A DNA stretch of 40,005 nucleotides from an uncultured Porphyromonadaceae bacterium (GTDB lineage Bacteria; Bacteroidota; Bacteroidia; Bacteroidales; Muribaculaceae): contig CANPMT010000024.1 of the NCBI GenBank assembly GCA_947575235.1, forward strand, positions 1-40,005, written 5' to 3'. The position numbers and the translations under genes were made by a program. Every line of letters begins with the position of its first letter. The stretch's first letter is position 1. Shown here in pieces: positions 16,451 to 25,102 of this stretch. The notes below the pieces were generated by a model, which was not told the DNA's origin, did not search any database, and saw only the letters and a list, made by a program, of their open reading frames with translations.

Positions 16451-17128
16451 ATGCTTGACTTAGTAACTCTTGCGCTTTTCGATGCCAGCCAGTTCTTCCA
16501 GTGGTTTGTTGACAATGCCAACTATCTGTTTGTATTTGTCTTCATGGTGATTGAAAGTTCCTTCATCCCGTTCCCGTCGGAAGTGGTGGTTCCCCCTGCG
16601 GCATATCTTGCCTGCACCAACACAGGAGCCGGTGCCGACATGAATATCTTCGTGGTGGTGCTCATGGCCACATTAGGCGCACTTGTGGGGGCATTCATCA
16701 ATTATTTCCTTGCCTTGTGGATAGGGCGCCCGGTGGTGTATGCCTTTGCCGACAGCCGTTTCGGGCATATGCTTATGATAAACCGTGAGAAAGTTGAGAA
16801 GGCTGAGGCCTATTTCGACAAGCACGGTGCCATATCCACATTTGTGGGACGCCTCATTCCTGCCATCCGGCAGCTGATATCCATTCCCGCAGGTATCTCC
16901 AGGATGAACATAGGCCAGTTCGCGATATTCACGTTCTTAGGCGCGCTCGTATGGAACGGTGTGCTTGCAGGACTCGGTTACTGGCTCGCGCAGACAGTAG
17001 CTCCCGACCAGCTGTTTGAGAAAGTAGAGGAATATAACCAATATCTGACGTGGGTCGGCTACGGTATAGCCGTCGTGTGTCTGATTTTCATATTGTGGAA
17101 CGCTTTTAAACCCAAGAAGAAAGTATGA
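16451..17128 (+). CDS. DedA-family inner-membrane protein
   Basis: A 225-residue polytopic protein of the DedA/VTT family, linked in other bacteria to undecaprenyl-phosphate or phospholipid flipping and to membrane-potential homeostasis. The signature elements are present: FMVIESSFIPFPSEVVVPPA in the first re-entrant region and FVGRLIPAIRQLISIPAGIS in the second. A C-terminal helix (YGIAVVCLIFILWNAF) ends in a basic tail. Its last four bases overlap the rpe start (ATGA), so the two genes are co-translated. It starts seven bases after the glycosylase-like gene. Confidence 0.93.
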   Translation: MLDLVTLALFDASQFFQWFVDNANYLFVFVFMVIESSFIPFPSEVVVPPAAYLACTNTGAGADMNIFVVVLMATLGALVGAFINYFLALWIGRPVVYAFADSRFGHMLMINREKVEKAEAYFDKHGAISTFVGRLIPAIRQLISIPAGISRMNIGQFAIFTFLGALVWNGVLAGLGYWLAQTVAPDQLFEKVEEYNQYLTWVGYGIAVVCLIFILWNAFKPKKKV

Positions 17129-17769
17129 GAGTATCACCCTCCCTTTTGGCGGCGGATTTCGCCAATCTTTCAAAAGAAGTAGAGATGATCAACAGTTCGA
17201 ATGCTGATTATCTGCACATGGATGTGATGGACGGAGTGTTTGTGCCTAACATCTCTTTCGGATTCCCCGTTCTGAATGCGGTAGGGAAGATATGTGAGAA
17301 GCCACTCGATGTGCATCTCATGATTGTGGAGCCCGACCGCTGGATATCGCAGGTAAGGGATTGCGGTGCGCGGATAATGAATGTGCATGTCGAGGCATGC
17401 CGTCATCTTCACAGCACAGTGTCGCTTATTCATCAGGCCGGAATGAAAGCCGGAGTGACTCTGAATCCCTCGACACCCGTATCAATGCTGGTGGATATCA
17501 TCGAAGATGTGGAGCTTGTGCTCCTCATGTCGGTCAATCCCGGTTTCGGGGGGCAGCCTTTCATACGCCACACGTTGAAAAAGGTTGAGGAACTCCGCTC
17601 GCTCATAGCCGCCACAGGGTCGAAAGCCCTGATTGAGGTAGATGGGGGTGTGAATGAAAAGACAGGGAGGGAACTCGCAGCTGCGGGTACGGATATACTT
17701 GTGGCCGGAAGCTATGTCTTCGGTTCGGAAGATCCTCACAGCCGCATTGATATTCTCAGAAATCTTTGA
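17125..17769 (+). CDS. rpe: Ribulose-phosphate 3-epimerase
   Basis: Interconverts ribulose-5-phosphate and xylulose-5-phosphate in the pentose phosphate pathway. The 214-residue TIM barrel shows the family motifs HMDVMDGVFVPNISFG (metal and catalytic residues), VHLMI, MSVNPGFGGQPF and the phosphate-binding EVDGGVNEKT. Length is standard. The ATG overlaps the DedA stop. A strong hairpin follows eight bases after its stop codon and is shared with ligA. Confidence 0.97.
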   Translation: MRVSPSLLAADFANLSKEVEMINSSNADYLHMDVMDGVFVPNISFGFPVLNAVGKICEKPLDVHLMIVEPDRWISQVRDCGARIMNVHVEACRHLHSTVSLIHQAGMKAGVTLNPSTPVSMLVDIIEDVELVLLMSVNPGFGGQPFIRHTLKKVEELRSLIAATGSKALIEVDGGVNEKTGRELAAAGTDILVAGSYVFGSEDPHSRIDILRNL

Positions 17770-17776
17770 GAGACTT

Positions 17777-17829
17777 AAAAAAGAAGTGGCCATCGCGGAT
17801 TAATCACGCGATGGCCACTTCTTTTTTTT
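17777..17829. terminator. Strong bidirectional terminator between rpe and ligA
   Basis: A perfect 21-bp stem (17777-17797 with 17807-17827) has a 9-base loop (GATTAATCA). The GC-rich part of the stem is flanked by six A residues on the left and eight T residues on the right, so it gives a U-tract for both convergent transcripts. Confidence 0.92.
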
Positions 17830-17852
17830 ATAGTCCGACTGATTATCGGTTT

Positions 17853-19859
17853 TTACGACTCCTTGATCATTTCAAGGAATTGCTCTTCCGAAATCATCGG
17901 AATACCGAGCTTCTCGCATTTCTCTTTCTTGGATGGCCCCATATTGTCGCCGGCCAGAACGAAACTTGTTTTCTTGGATATGCTGCCAGCATTCTTACCA
18001 CCCTCACGCTCGATTATATCCTTATATTCATCGCGTGAATGATGGGTGAAAGTGCCCGAAATCACAATAGTCTTACCTTCAAGGGCATCCCCTTTCGGTG
18101 CAAGTTTCTCCTCGGAGAGGCTCATACGCACACCGGCAGCCGTGAGCCGGCTGATATTGTCGATGCTGACAGGGTCACGCAGATAGTCATAGATGCATTT
18201 GGCAATGACGGGGCCTACATCCTGAATGGCGGTGAGTTCCTCAACTGTCATTGCCTGCATATTCTCCATTGTCTTCACAGCTGAGGCGATTCGTTTGGCA
18301 GTGGTCTCACCTACATTCGGGATAGAGAGGGCGTAAACCACACGCTCAAAAGGAACCTGTTTTGAAGCCTCGATTCCGTCGATTATCCGCTTCGCGCTCT
18401 TCTCTCCGATTCTGTCAAGGGTCTCAAGTTGCTCAGCTGTCAGGTCGTAGAGGTCGGCTATCCTTGTCACCATACCGCAATCGAAGAGCAATTCGGCAGT
18501 CTCCTCGCCAATGCCATCGATATTCATCATGCGGCGCGCACAGAAATGCTCGATTTTTCCTGTGATCTGAGGGCGGCACCCATAATGGTTGGGGCAACAC
18601 CATGCAGCGTCGCCATATATGCGCACAAGCTCAGTGCCACATACGGGGCATTTTTTGACGAAATGAATCTTAGGGGCATCAGGTTGGCGTTTCGACACCT
18701 CCACACCGGTAATCTTGGGAATAATCTCACCACCCTTCTCAACGTAAAGCCAGTCCCCCTCATGAATGTCGAGTTCCTGGATTATGTCATCGTTATGGAG
18801 TGAGGCGCGTTTCACGATAGTGCCCGACAACAGCACCGGTTCCAGATTTGCCACAGGTGTGACTATACCCATACGGCCTGTCTCGAACGAAACGAACTTC
18901 AGAGGAGTGCAGGCATTCTCAGGATTGAATTTGAAGGCAATGGCCCATCGCGGAGATTTGGCAGTGAAGCCTAAATTAAGTTGCTGGCGCAGGGAATTGA
19001 CCTTGAATACCAATCCGTCGGTGGCCACAGGGAGTTCCTTGCGGTGCACATCCCAGTAGTCGATATATGTGTTGACCTCCTCAAGCGAATGGAGCAACGT
19101 CATGGCTTTAGATACCTTGAACCCCCATCGGGCGGCAGCCTCCATATTCTGGTAATGGTTGTCGAAGGGGAGGTTGTCGCTCAGCAGATAGTAGAAGCGG
19201 GCATCAAGGTGACGTTTGGCCACCTCACGCGAGTCTTGCATTTTTAAGGTTCCGGAAGCGGCGTTGCGTGGATTGGCGAAGAGAGGTTCCTCATTATAGG
19301 CGCGTTCGGCGTTAAGTTTCTCAAACACCTCCCAGGGCATAAGAATCTCCCCTCTGATTTCGAATTCCTCGGGCCAGTCGCCGGGTTGGAGCTGAAGGGG
19401 GATGCTGCGTATGGTCTTTACGTTGGCAGTGACATCATCTCCCTGGGTGCCGTCGCCACGGGTGACAGCTCTCACGAGGCGTCCCTCGCGATAGGTGAGC
19501 GAGATGGATGTGCCATCGAATTTCATCTCACCGACAATCGAGAAATCCTCACCCTCAAGAGCCTTGCGTATACGGTCGAACCATTCATCGACTTCGCTGA
19601 TTGAGTAAGAATTGGATAACGACATCATAGGGCGTGCGTGCACGACATGCTCAAACCCTTTGGTGAGGTCAGACCCCACGCGCTGTGTAGGAGAGAGGGG
19701 GTCGGCAAATTCGGGATGCACCTTCTCAAGCTGTTCGAGCTCCTTGAGCATCATATCGAAATCCTTGTCGGAGATTTCGGGAGAATTGAGCACATAATAA
19801 TTATGATTATGGCGATGCAGCTCGCTGCGCAGATTCTCTATTTTTTCTTTGATATCCAT
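17853..19859 (-). CDS. ligA: NAD-dependent DNA ligase
   Basis: Seals nicks in DNA during replication and repair, using NAD. The 668-residue protein has the standard order: N-terminal Ia domain with [21 protein letters not shown], adenylation domain with lysine in MKFDG near residue 111, an OB domain, a four-cysteine zinc site (CPVCGTELV ... CCPNHYGC) near 405-432, helix-hairpin-helix repeats, and a BRCT domain from about 590. It is last in the - strand series ssb, speA, truA, ligA, 52 bases after truA. Confidence 0.98.
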   Translation of the reverse strand: MDIKEKIENLRSELHRHNHNYYVLNSPEISDKDFDMMLKELEQLEKVHPEFADPLSPTQRVGSDLTKGFEHVVHARPMMSLSNSYSISEVDEWFDRIRKALEGEDFSIVGEMKFDGTSISLTYREGRLVRAVTRGDGTQGDDVTANVKTIRSIPLQLQPGDWPEEFEIRGEILMPWEVFEKLNAERAYNEEPLFANPRNAASGTLKMQDSREVAKRHLDARFYYLLSDNLPFDNHYQNMEAAARWGFKVSKAMTLLHSLEEVNTYIDYWDVHRKELPVATDGLVFKVNSLRQQLNLGFTAKSPRWAIAFKFNPENACTPLKFVSFETGRMGIVTPVANLEPVLLSGTIVKRASLHNDDIIQELDIHEGDWLYVEKGGEIIPKITGVEVSKRQPDAPKIHFVKKCPVCGTELVRIYGDAAWCCPNHYGCRPQITGKIEHFCARRMMNIDGIGEETAELLFDCGMVTRIADLYDLTAEQLETLDRIGEKSAKRIIDGIEASKQVPFERVVYALSIPNVGETTAKRIASAVKTMENMQAMTVEELTAIQDVGPVIAKCIYDYLRDPVSIDNISRLTAAGVRMSLSEEKLAPKGDALEGKTIVISGTFTHHSRDEYKDIIEREGGKNAGSISKKTSFVLAGDNMGPSKKEKCEKLGIPMISEEQFLEMIKES

Positions 19860-19911
19860 AATATACAGGAGGGGTTAGATGGGTGATGATGGTTGGATCA
19901 GGTTCAGGGTA

Positions 19912-20688
19912 TCAGCCCGTGATGTAAGGATATTTCACATCCCAGAGAAACAATGCGTTTCCGGGCATGGATGTTCCGGCCGAGCAACGGTCTTGGCGCG
20001 AGATTATGTCGCGGAACCCTTCGACCGAGAGTTTTCCACGTCCCACCTCGACCAGAGTTCCCACCACGGCCCGCACCATGTTGCGTAGAAAACGGTCGGC
20101 AGTGATTGTGAACACAATACCATCCTCTAACAGACCGGGCAATTGAGCCGCGTCATTCCCGACAGTATTCCATACGGCCTCACGCACATCGCAGATATTA
20201 GTTTTCGTATCTGAATGCAGTTTGGCGAATGATGTGAAATCATCGGTCGACAGCAATATGCGGGCGGCCTCGTTCATACGGTCAATATCAAGAGGGGAGG
20301 GTGATTGCCAGGCGAAGGGGTAGAGGAAGGGAGTTTTCCGGAAAGTGACGAAATACTTATATGAACGTTCTGTGGCATCGAAACGCGCATGTGCGTCATC
20401 ATGAACCGGGATAAGGTCGGAGAACGCTATGTCACGTCCGGCAAGGCGATTCATAGAGAGGAGGAAACGCCTCTTATCCTCGATCGGAGTGTCGATGTCG
20501 AAATGGGCATACATCACACGGGCATGCACGCCGGCATCGGTGCGCCCCGCACCGGTAATGGCAATGGGGAGGCGCGTCACTACCGACAGCGCCTCCTCAA
20601 TTGTCTGCTGAACACTCACGGCATTGGGTTGTGACTGCCATCCGTGAAAACGTTCACCGTTGTATGATAACTTCAGAAAGTATCTCAT
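19912..20688 (-). CDS. truA: tRNA pseudouridine(38-40) synthase
   Basis: Forms pseudouridine at positions 38-40 of tRNA anticodon stems. The 258-residue protein has the TruA signature with catalytic aspartate in GAGRTDAGVHARVMYAHF, preceded by FHGWQSQPN, and the C-terminal FLRNMVRAVVGTLVEVG. The ATG follows the speA stop with no gap (TAAATG), a clear case for translational coupling. Confidence 0.97.
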   Translation of the reverse strand: MRYFLKLSYNGERFHGWQSQPNAVSVQQTIEEALSVVTRLPIAITGAGRTDAGVHARVMYAHFDIDTPIEDKRRFLLSMNRLAGRDIAFSDLIPVHDDAHARFDATERSYKYFVTFRKTPFLYPFAWQSPSPLDIDRMNEAARILLSTDDFTSFAKLHSDTKTNICDVREAVWNTVGNDAAQLPGLLEDGIVFTITADRFLRNMVRAVVGTLVEVGRGKLSVEGFRDIISRQDRCSAGTSMPGNALFLWDVKYPYITG

Positions 20689-22587
20689 TTAATCGCGTTC
20701 CAGATAAGTTATGCCGTAGAGACCCGACTTGTAATTATTGAGGAACTGACGGCCTTCCTCGGGAGAGATTATACCCTGTTTCATCTTGGCAGATACCCAT
20801 GTCTCGAGATTACGCACAAGTTTCTTCGGGCTGTATTCCACATAGTCGAGCACATCAGCCACGGGTTCGCCGTCGATAACCTGTTCAATCTGGTAGCCAT
20901 TCTTATCAACCGAGATATGCACCGCACTTGTGTCGCCAAACAGATTATGGAGGTCGCCGAGAATCTCCTGATATGCACCCACAAGGAAGACACCTATATA
21001 ATACTTGTCGTTAGGCTTCAAGGTATGCACCGGGAGGGAATAAGACATTCCCTGAGGGGATACGAACCGGTTGATTTTACCATCGGAGTCGCAGGTAATA
21101 TCCTGGATTGTGCATCGACGCGTGGGCTTCTCGTCAAGACGCTGGATAGGCATGATGGGGAAAAGCTGGTCAATAGCCCAGGAATCAGGCAGGCTCTGGA
21201 AGAGCGAGAAATTGCAGAAGTATTTCTCGGGGAGCATGCGGTCGACTTTCCTGAGCTCTTCCGGGGGGTGCTTCATGCTGCGGGTGAGGTCGTTGACGTC
21301 GCGCGCCACCGACCAGAAGAGTTTCTCGATCTGGGCACGCGTGCGGAGGTCGAGCAGGCCGAGGCTGAAGAGTTCGAGAGCCTCCTCCCTGATCTGAAGG
21401 GCGTCGTGCCAGTCCTCGAAGAGGGTGGTGGCGTTTATACGGTCCCAGATGTTGTATAATTCACGGGTGAGTTCATGCGCGTTCTCATCGATGGTCTCAT
21501 TGTCAAACCAGATAGGGAGCTGGGTTGTCTCCAGCACCTCGATTATGAGCACGGAATGATGGGCGGTGAGCGAACGTCCGCTCTCGGTGATTATATTCGG
21601 CTGGGGAAGGTCGTTCTTCTCGCACACGTCGACAAGAGCGGATACGGAGTCGTTGACATATTCCTGGATGGAATAGTTCATGGAGTTCTCGCCCATGGAT
21701 GAACGGGTGCCGTCGTAATCCACGCCTAAGCCGCCCCCTATGTCGACAAACTCAATGCCGAAGCCCATCTTGGAGAGCTGCACATAGAACTGCATAGCCT
21801 CGCGGAGGGCATTCTTGATGCGGCGGATCTTGGTGATCTGGCTGCCGATGTGGAAGTGGATCAGCTTCAGCGAGCTGACCATATTGTTCTTTTCAAGGAA
21901 AGAGAGCGCGTCGAGAAGTTCAGATGAGTTAAGGCCGAACTTGCTGACATCGCCTCCCGACTCCTCCCATTTGCCGCTGCCGGAAGATGAGAGTTTGATG
22001 CGGATGCCGAGATTCGGCTCTATACCGAGGCGGCGGGCCACATCCGAAATCAGCTTCAGTTCGTTGAGTTTCTCAACGACGAGGTATATGCGACGACCCA
22101 TTTTCTGGGCAAGGAGCGCAAGCTCCACATAATCCTCATCCTTATATCCGTTGCATATGATGATGGAACTTGAATTAGGGTTGACAGCCAGCACGGCATG
22201 GAGTTCCGGTTTGGAGCCGGCTTCCAGGCCGATGTTATACTTATTGCCATGGCTTACAATCTCCTCCACCACCTGCCGCATCTGGTTCACCTTGATCGGA
22301 TACACCACGAAATTCTGTCCCGAATAAGAATAGTCGGAAGCCGCTTTCTTGAAGCATGCGGATATTTTCTGAATCCGGTTGTCAAGAATGTCAGGGAAAC
22401 GCAACAATACCGGAGCTGAGACGTCGCGGAGTTTCAATTCATCAATCACCTCCTTGAGGTCGACGGGAGCTCCCCCTTCCCTGGGTGTGACCTGGACGTG
22501 TCCTTTATCATTGATTGAAAAATATTTCAATCCCCAGCCGCTGATATTGTAAATCTCGGCTGAATCCTCAATACGCCATTTTCTCAT
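20689..22587 (-). CDS. speA: Biosynthetic arginine decarboxylase
   Basis: PLP enzyme that converts arginine to agmatine, the first step of polyamine synthesis through agmatine. The 632-residue length fits the large SpeA type. The PLP lysine lies in FVVYPIKVNQMRQV near residue 98. HFHIGSQ, FVDIGGGLGVDYDG and ITESGRSLTAHHSVLIIE are the barrel and PLP-phosphate motifs. The family C-terminal regulatory region continues to residue 632. It sits between ssb (32-base gap) and truA (no gap). No agmatine-processing genes are visible nearby. Confidence 0.97.
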   Translation of the reverse strand: MRKWRIEDSAEIYNISGWGLKYFSINDKGHVQVTPREGGAPVDLKEVIDELKLRDVSAPVLLRFPDILDNRIQKISACFKKAASDYSYSGQNFVVYPIKVNQMRQVVEEIVSHGNKYNIGLEAGSKPELHAVLAVNPNSSSIIICNGYKDEDYVELALLAQKMGRRIYLVVEKLNELKLISDVARRLGIEPNLGIRIKLSSSGSGKWEESGGDVSKFGLNSSELLDALSFLEKNNMVSSLKLIHFHIGSQITKIRRIKNALREAMQFYVQLSKMGFGIEFVDIGGGLGVDYDGTRSSMGENSMNYSIQEYVNDSVSALVDVCEKNDLPQPNIITESGRSLTAHHSVLIIEVLETTQLPIWFDNETIDENAHELTRELYNIWDRINATTLFEDWHDALQIREEALELFSLGLLDLRTRAQIEKLFWSVARDVNDLTRSMKHPPEELRKVDRMLPEKYFCNFSLFQSLPDSWAIDQLFPIMPIQRLDEKPTRRCTIQDITCDSDGKINRFVSPQGMSYSLPVHTLKPNDKYYIGVFLVGAYQEILGDLHNLFGDTSAVHISVDKNGYQIEQVIDGEPVADVLDYVEYSPKKLVRNLETWVSAKMKQGIISPEEGRQFLNNYKSGLYGITYLERD

Positions 22588-22619
22588 TTCTTGATTTATA
22601 TTACAGTAAGGAAAAGCGG

Positions 22620-22943
22620 TTACACTTTTCGTCCTAAGATTTCAAATTTTTCCACGATTATCTCAGTACGCTTTCTGACAATCTTCATGCGGTCTTCATA
22701 TTCGCGGGTGCGCAGAAAACCCTCGACATAAAGCTGGGTGCCCTTTCTGACATACCGCTCAACCATCTGGGCATTCTGTCCGCCGAAAACGAGAGCGTGC
22801 CATTCGGTAGTCTCCACTTTAGCGGCACCTCTCACCTCATTAGTGGCGAGCGATAGATAAGCCACGGGACGGTCCTTGTCGGGATAGCGCATTTCAGGGT
22901 CGCCACCCACATATCCTAAAAGAATAACTTTATTGACTGACAT
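22620..22943 (-). CDS. ssb: Short single-stranded DNA-binding protein without acidic tail
   Basis: A 107-residue OB-fold SSB. The start MSVNKVILLGYVGGDPEMRY is typical; an upstream in-frame codon at 22985 would add 14 unrelated residues. Core motifs TEWHALVFG, AEQ-type helix (NAQMVERYVRKG) and QLYVEGFLRTREYEDR are present. The protein ends at KFEILGRKV, so the linker and acidic C-terminal tip (DDDIPF-like) that recruits partner proteins in standard SSB are absent. It may be a secondary SSB with the main one elsewhere. A quasi-palindromic motif lies 27 bases upstream of the ATG. Confidence 0.9.
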   Translation of the reverse strand: MSVNKVILLGYVGGDPEMRYPDKDRPVAYLSLATNEVRGAAKVETTEWHALVFGGQNAQMVERYVRKGTQLYVEGFLRTREYEDRMKIVRKRTEIIVEKFEILGRKV

Positions 22944-22969
22944 AATCCTTGTTTGGGTTATAATGGAGT

Positions 22970-22985
22970 GTGTTAAAGTAAACAC
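22970..22985 (-). repeat. Quasi-palindrome upstream of ssb
   Basis: On the - strand GTGTTTACTTTAACAC, flanked by a further GT and AC so the outer arms are GTGTGTT/AACACAC (22968-22987 in full). Two related 17-base copies lie at 30779-30795 and 38496-38512, each also upstream of a - strand gene. Confidence 0.5.
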
Positions 22986-23020
22986 ACATTAAAATTTTGA
23001 TTCCTGAGGATGGATTGCGC

Positions 23021-23980
23021 TCAGGCAAACCAGTTCTGATGGTTGTCGTCGGGATTCTCATCACCGAAGCAGGAGGGTTTGATGCGCAGCCCGACTTTCT
23101 CATCGAGCGAGAAGAAAAGGTTGAGCACATGAAGCGCGTCGCCGGCACCCCCTCTCATATGACAATCGCCCAAGGTCTCCACCTCAAGGAGTCCGGCTCC
23201 GGGTTTCGAGAAAGTGACGATGCACTTCTGAGTGCCCTCCACCTCACGGCTTTCCACGCCCGAGAGGCTGGTGAACGTGAAGTTATGGTCGTCATAGACA
23301 GAATCGTAGATTTTATCTACTTCGGCTATGGCGAGCGGACACTTCAGCTCAGTCTTCACTCTCATTGCCCGTGTGGACTCACATGATATAACATTTACCT
23401 TCACCTTTCCGTTGAAGCTTGACTGCGTTTTCGAAAGCATCGAGAATATTTCGTGGCTTATGCCGTTTTTGTCGAGCTTTTTCGCCACAGCTTCAGGTGC
23501 GGCCACGGTCACTTCAAGATCAGAGTCGAGCAGCAGGTACATGGCGAGGGGATACAACGCAATAAGTGCGAGGGCGGCTGAAGCTGTTGGAACTACAGCG
23601 AGACGGGCACCGCGCACGAGCGGCTTGCGGTTGATTTCCGAGAGCCCGTATTCGAGCCCCCGGCTCTCCCAGTTATCGAGCCGACGGGGAGAGAGGTCAA
23701 CAATCCTCAGCTCAGGCCATTCCTCGCATTGCCCGATGAGCTGCTGCGACAATGCGGAATCCTGGGCAATGAAGATGATATCGTGCATTTCAGGGTCAAT
23801 CTTATCGGAGAAGGCGGGTACGCTCTCTCCGATAAATCCATGATGACATGATGAGACAGGACGTCCCGCATAAGAGGGGGAGCATAATGTTTTCACCTCC
23901 ACCTCCGGATGATTGATAAGAAGACGCAGCAATTCACCGGCATCGGGATTCTCGGCTCCTATGATTCCAACTTTTATCAT
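23021..23980 (-). CDS. ArgC-like protein lacking the catalytic cysteine (probable pseudoenzyme)
   Basis: Homologue of N-acetyl-gamma-glutamyl-phosphate reductase, 319 residues from the ATG at 23980. Family landmarks remain: N-terminal VGIIGAENPDAGELLRLLINHP, VDLSPRRL, EYGLSEINR, and the C-terminal MRGGAGDALHVLNLFFSLDE. The NPGC active-site motif reads VPTA at residues 130-133, so the thioester-forming Cys aligns with Ala133. The NADP loop lacks its third glycine and following Tyr (GAENPDAG). There is no frameshift, so it looks selected rather than decaying. It starts 12 bases after argR. A regulatory, scaffolding or altered catalytic role is possible; none can be assigned. Confidence 0.8.
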   Translation of the reverse strand: MIKVGIIGAENPDAGELLRLLINHPEVEVKTLCSPSYAGRPVSSCHHGFIGESVPAFSDKIDPEMHDIIFIAQDSALSQQLIGQCEEWPELRIVDLSPRRLDNWESRGLEYGLSEINRKPLVRGARLAVVPTASAALALIALYPLAMYLLLDSDLEVTVAAPEAVAKKLDKNGISHEIFSMLSKTQSSFNGKVKVNVISCESTRAMRVKTELKCPLAIAEVDKIYDSVYDDHNFTFTSLSGVESREVEGTQKCIVTFSKPGAGLLEVETLGDCHMRGGAGDALHVLNLFFSLDEKVGLRIKPSCFGDENPDDNHQNWFA

Positions 23981-23992
23981 GTATAGCAATTT

Positions 23993-24493
23993 TTAGTCGA
24001 AAACAACATCACGAGGCTCGAAGCCGAGAATCTGGGCGAAAATCTTCACCGCCTGTTCGCGGCTCACATCCTCCCGGATGACGGCAAGAATTGTGTCGCT
24101 GCCGGGGATTGTGCCGAGAATCTCGGGACAATGCCGCATATCGATGTCATATGCCAGACCGGAGGCATAACCGTTGCGTGTCTTGAGCACAGCGATATTG
24201 CCGGAGAATCTTATCGATATAAGGCCGCTCTGATAATTGGCATTGATCGGGGCATGGCCTGACGACAATATCTTATCCTTCAGAGAATCGCTGTCGGGGA
24301 GCACATACATATATGTGCCACGGTCGGTGGGCACCTTTGTAGTGCGGAGCATCTTCAGGTCGCGCGAGAGTGTGGCCTGTGTCACGGGATGCCCTTTCTT
24401 GCTCAATATCTGAGCCAGTTCCTCCTGGCTGCCGATACACTCGTTTCTGATGAGTTCAATAATAAGGTCAATTCTGTTCTTTCTTTTTTTCAT
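23993..24493 (-). CDS. argR: Arginine repressor
   Basis: Arginine-sensing transcription factor of 166 residues. The N-terminal winged helix reads RIDLIIELIRNECIGSQEELAQIL then HPVTQATLSRDLKML, the classic ArgR recognition helix. The C-terminal hexamerisation and arginine-binding domain contains GTIPGSDTILAVI. The ATG at 24493 follows the stop of the upstream gene by two bases; an in-frame TTG at 24499 overlaps that stop and is less likely. It probably controls arginine genes elsewhere and possibly the next gene. I found no clear ARG-box pair in its own upstream region, because it lies inside an operon. Confidence 0.95.
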   Translation of the reverse strand: MKKRKNRIDLIIELIRNECIGSQEELAQILSKKGHPVTQATLSRDLKMLRTTKVPTDRGTYMYVLPDSDSLKDKILSSGHAPINANYQSGLISIRFSGNIAVLKTRNGYASGLAYDIDMRHCPEILGTIPGSDTILAVIREDVSREQAVKIFAQILGFEPRDVVFD

Positions 24494-24495
24494 GA

Positions 24496-25098
24496 TCAAT
24501 CTTTATTTACCTGTCGTCTGTCGATTTCATTTTTGATGCGTGCCGCCTCTTCGTAATCTTCGTTTTCAGCAGCATGCAACATAGCTTCAGAGAGTTCCTC
24601 TATTGTCAGCGAGGAGAGATCGCGTGGCGCCTGCGTGGCGTTCTCATTATCCTGAGAGGGGGCATTGCCGGAGGGAGCCGCGCTGTTGTCGGGTTCGAAA
24701 CCGGCCTCAAGCAATACGGCTTCAGATGTGTAGATAGGTGCGCCGACACGTATGGCGAGAGCGATAGCGTCTGACGACCGTGAATCAATGACACGATAAT
24801 CCTTCCCGTCGAAAAGGATAAGATTGGCGGCGAATACACCGTTGGGGAGACGCCGTATCTCCACCTCCTCAAGCGAGACACCGAATGCGGCCAAGGCATT
24901 GACCATGGTGTCGTGAGTGAGCGGGCGGGGAGTCGCCACCTCCTGAAGTTTGCACTCGATGGCCTGGGCTTCAGGAAACCCTATGATGATGGGGATGCGG
25001 CGTGAGCCGCCTGCCTCCTGGAGAATCAGCGCGTAGACACCTGATTCAATCTGGTTGTAAGTTATTCCGACAAGTTCCAATAAATATTTATTTTCCAT
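24496..25098 (-). CDS. Bifunctional-nuclease (BFN/DUF151) family protein with UVR motif
   Basis: A 200-residue protein. The N-terminal BFN domain (about 1-135) has ELVGITYNQIESGVYALILQ, RRIPIIIGFPEAQAIECKL and DSRSSDAIALAIRVGAPIY. Plant relatives have DNase and RNase activity; the bacterial role is largely unknown. After a low-complexity linker a C-terminal UVR motif (about 160-195; LSEAMLHAAENEDYEEAARIKNEIDR) resembles those of UvrB, UvrC and McsA and suggests protein-protein contact. The ATG at 25098 lies four bases after the mnmA stop and gives the usual N-terminus; earlier in-frame starts overlap mnmA. Confidence 0.9.
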   Translation of the reverse strand: MENKYLLELVGITYNQIESGVYALILQEAGGSRRIPIIIGFPEAQAIECKLQEVATPRPLTHDTMVNALAAFGVSLEEVEIRRLPNGVFAANLILFDGKDYRVIDSRSSDAIALAIRVGAPIYTSEAVLLEAGFEPDNSAAPSGNAPSQDNENATQAPRDLSSLTIEELSEAMLHAAENEDYEEAARIKNEIDRRQVNKD

Positions 25099-25102
25099 AG
25101 AG

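Noticed and set aside
23021..23980. Frameshift or decay as the cause of the missing ArgC cysteine
   Set aside because: Both flanks align in one frame with family motifs and normal length, so substitution under retained function is more likely than a pseudogene.
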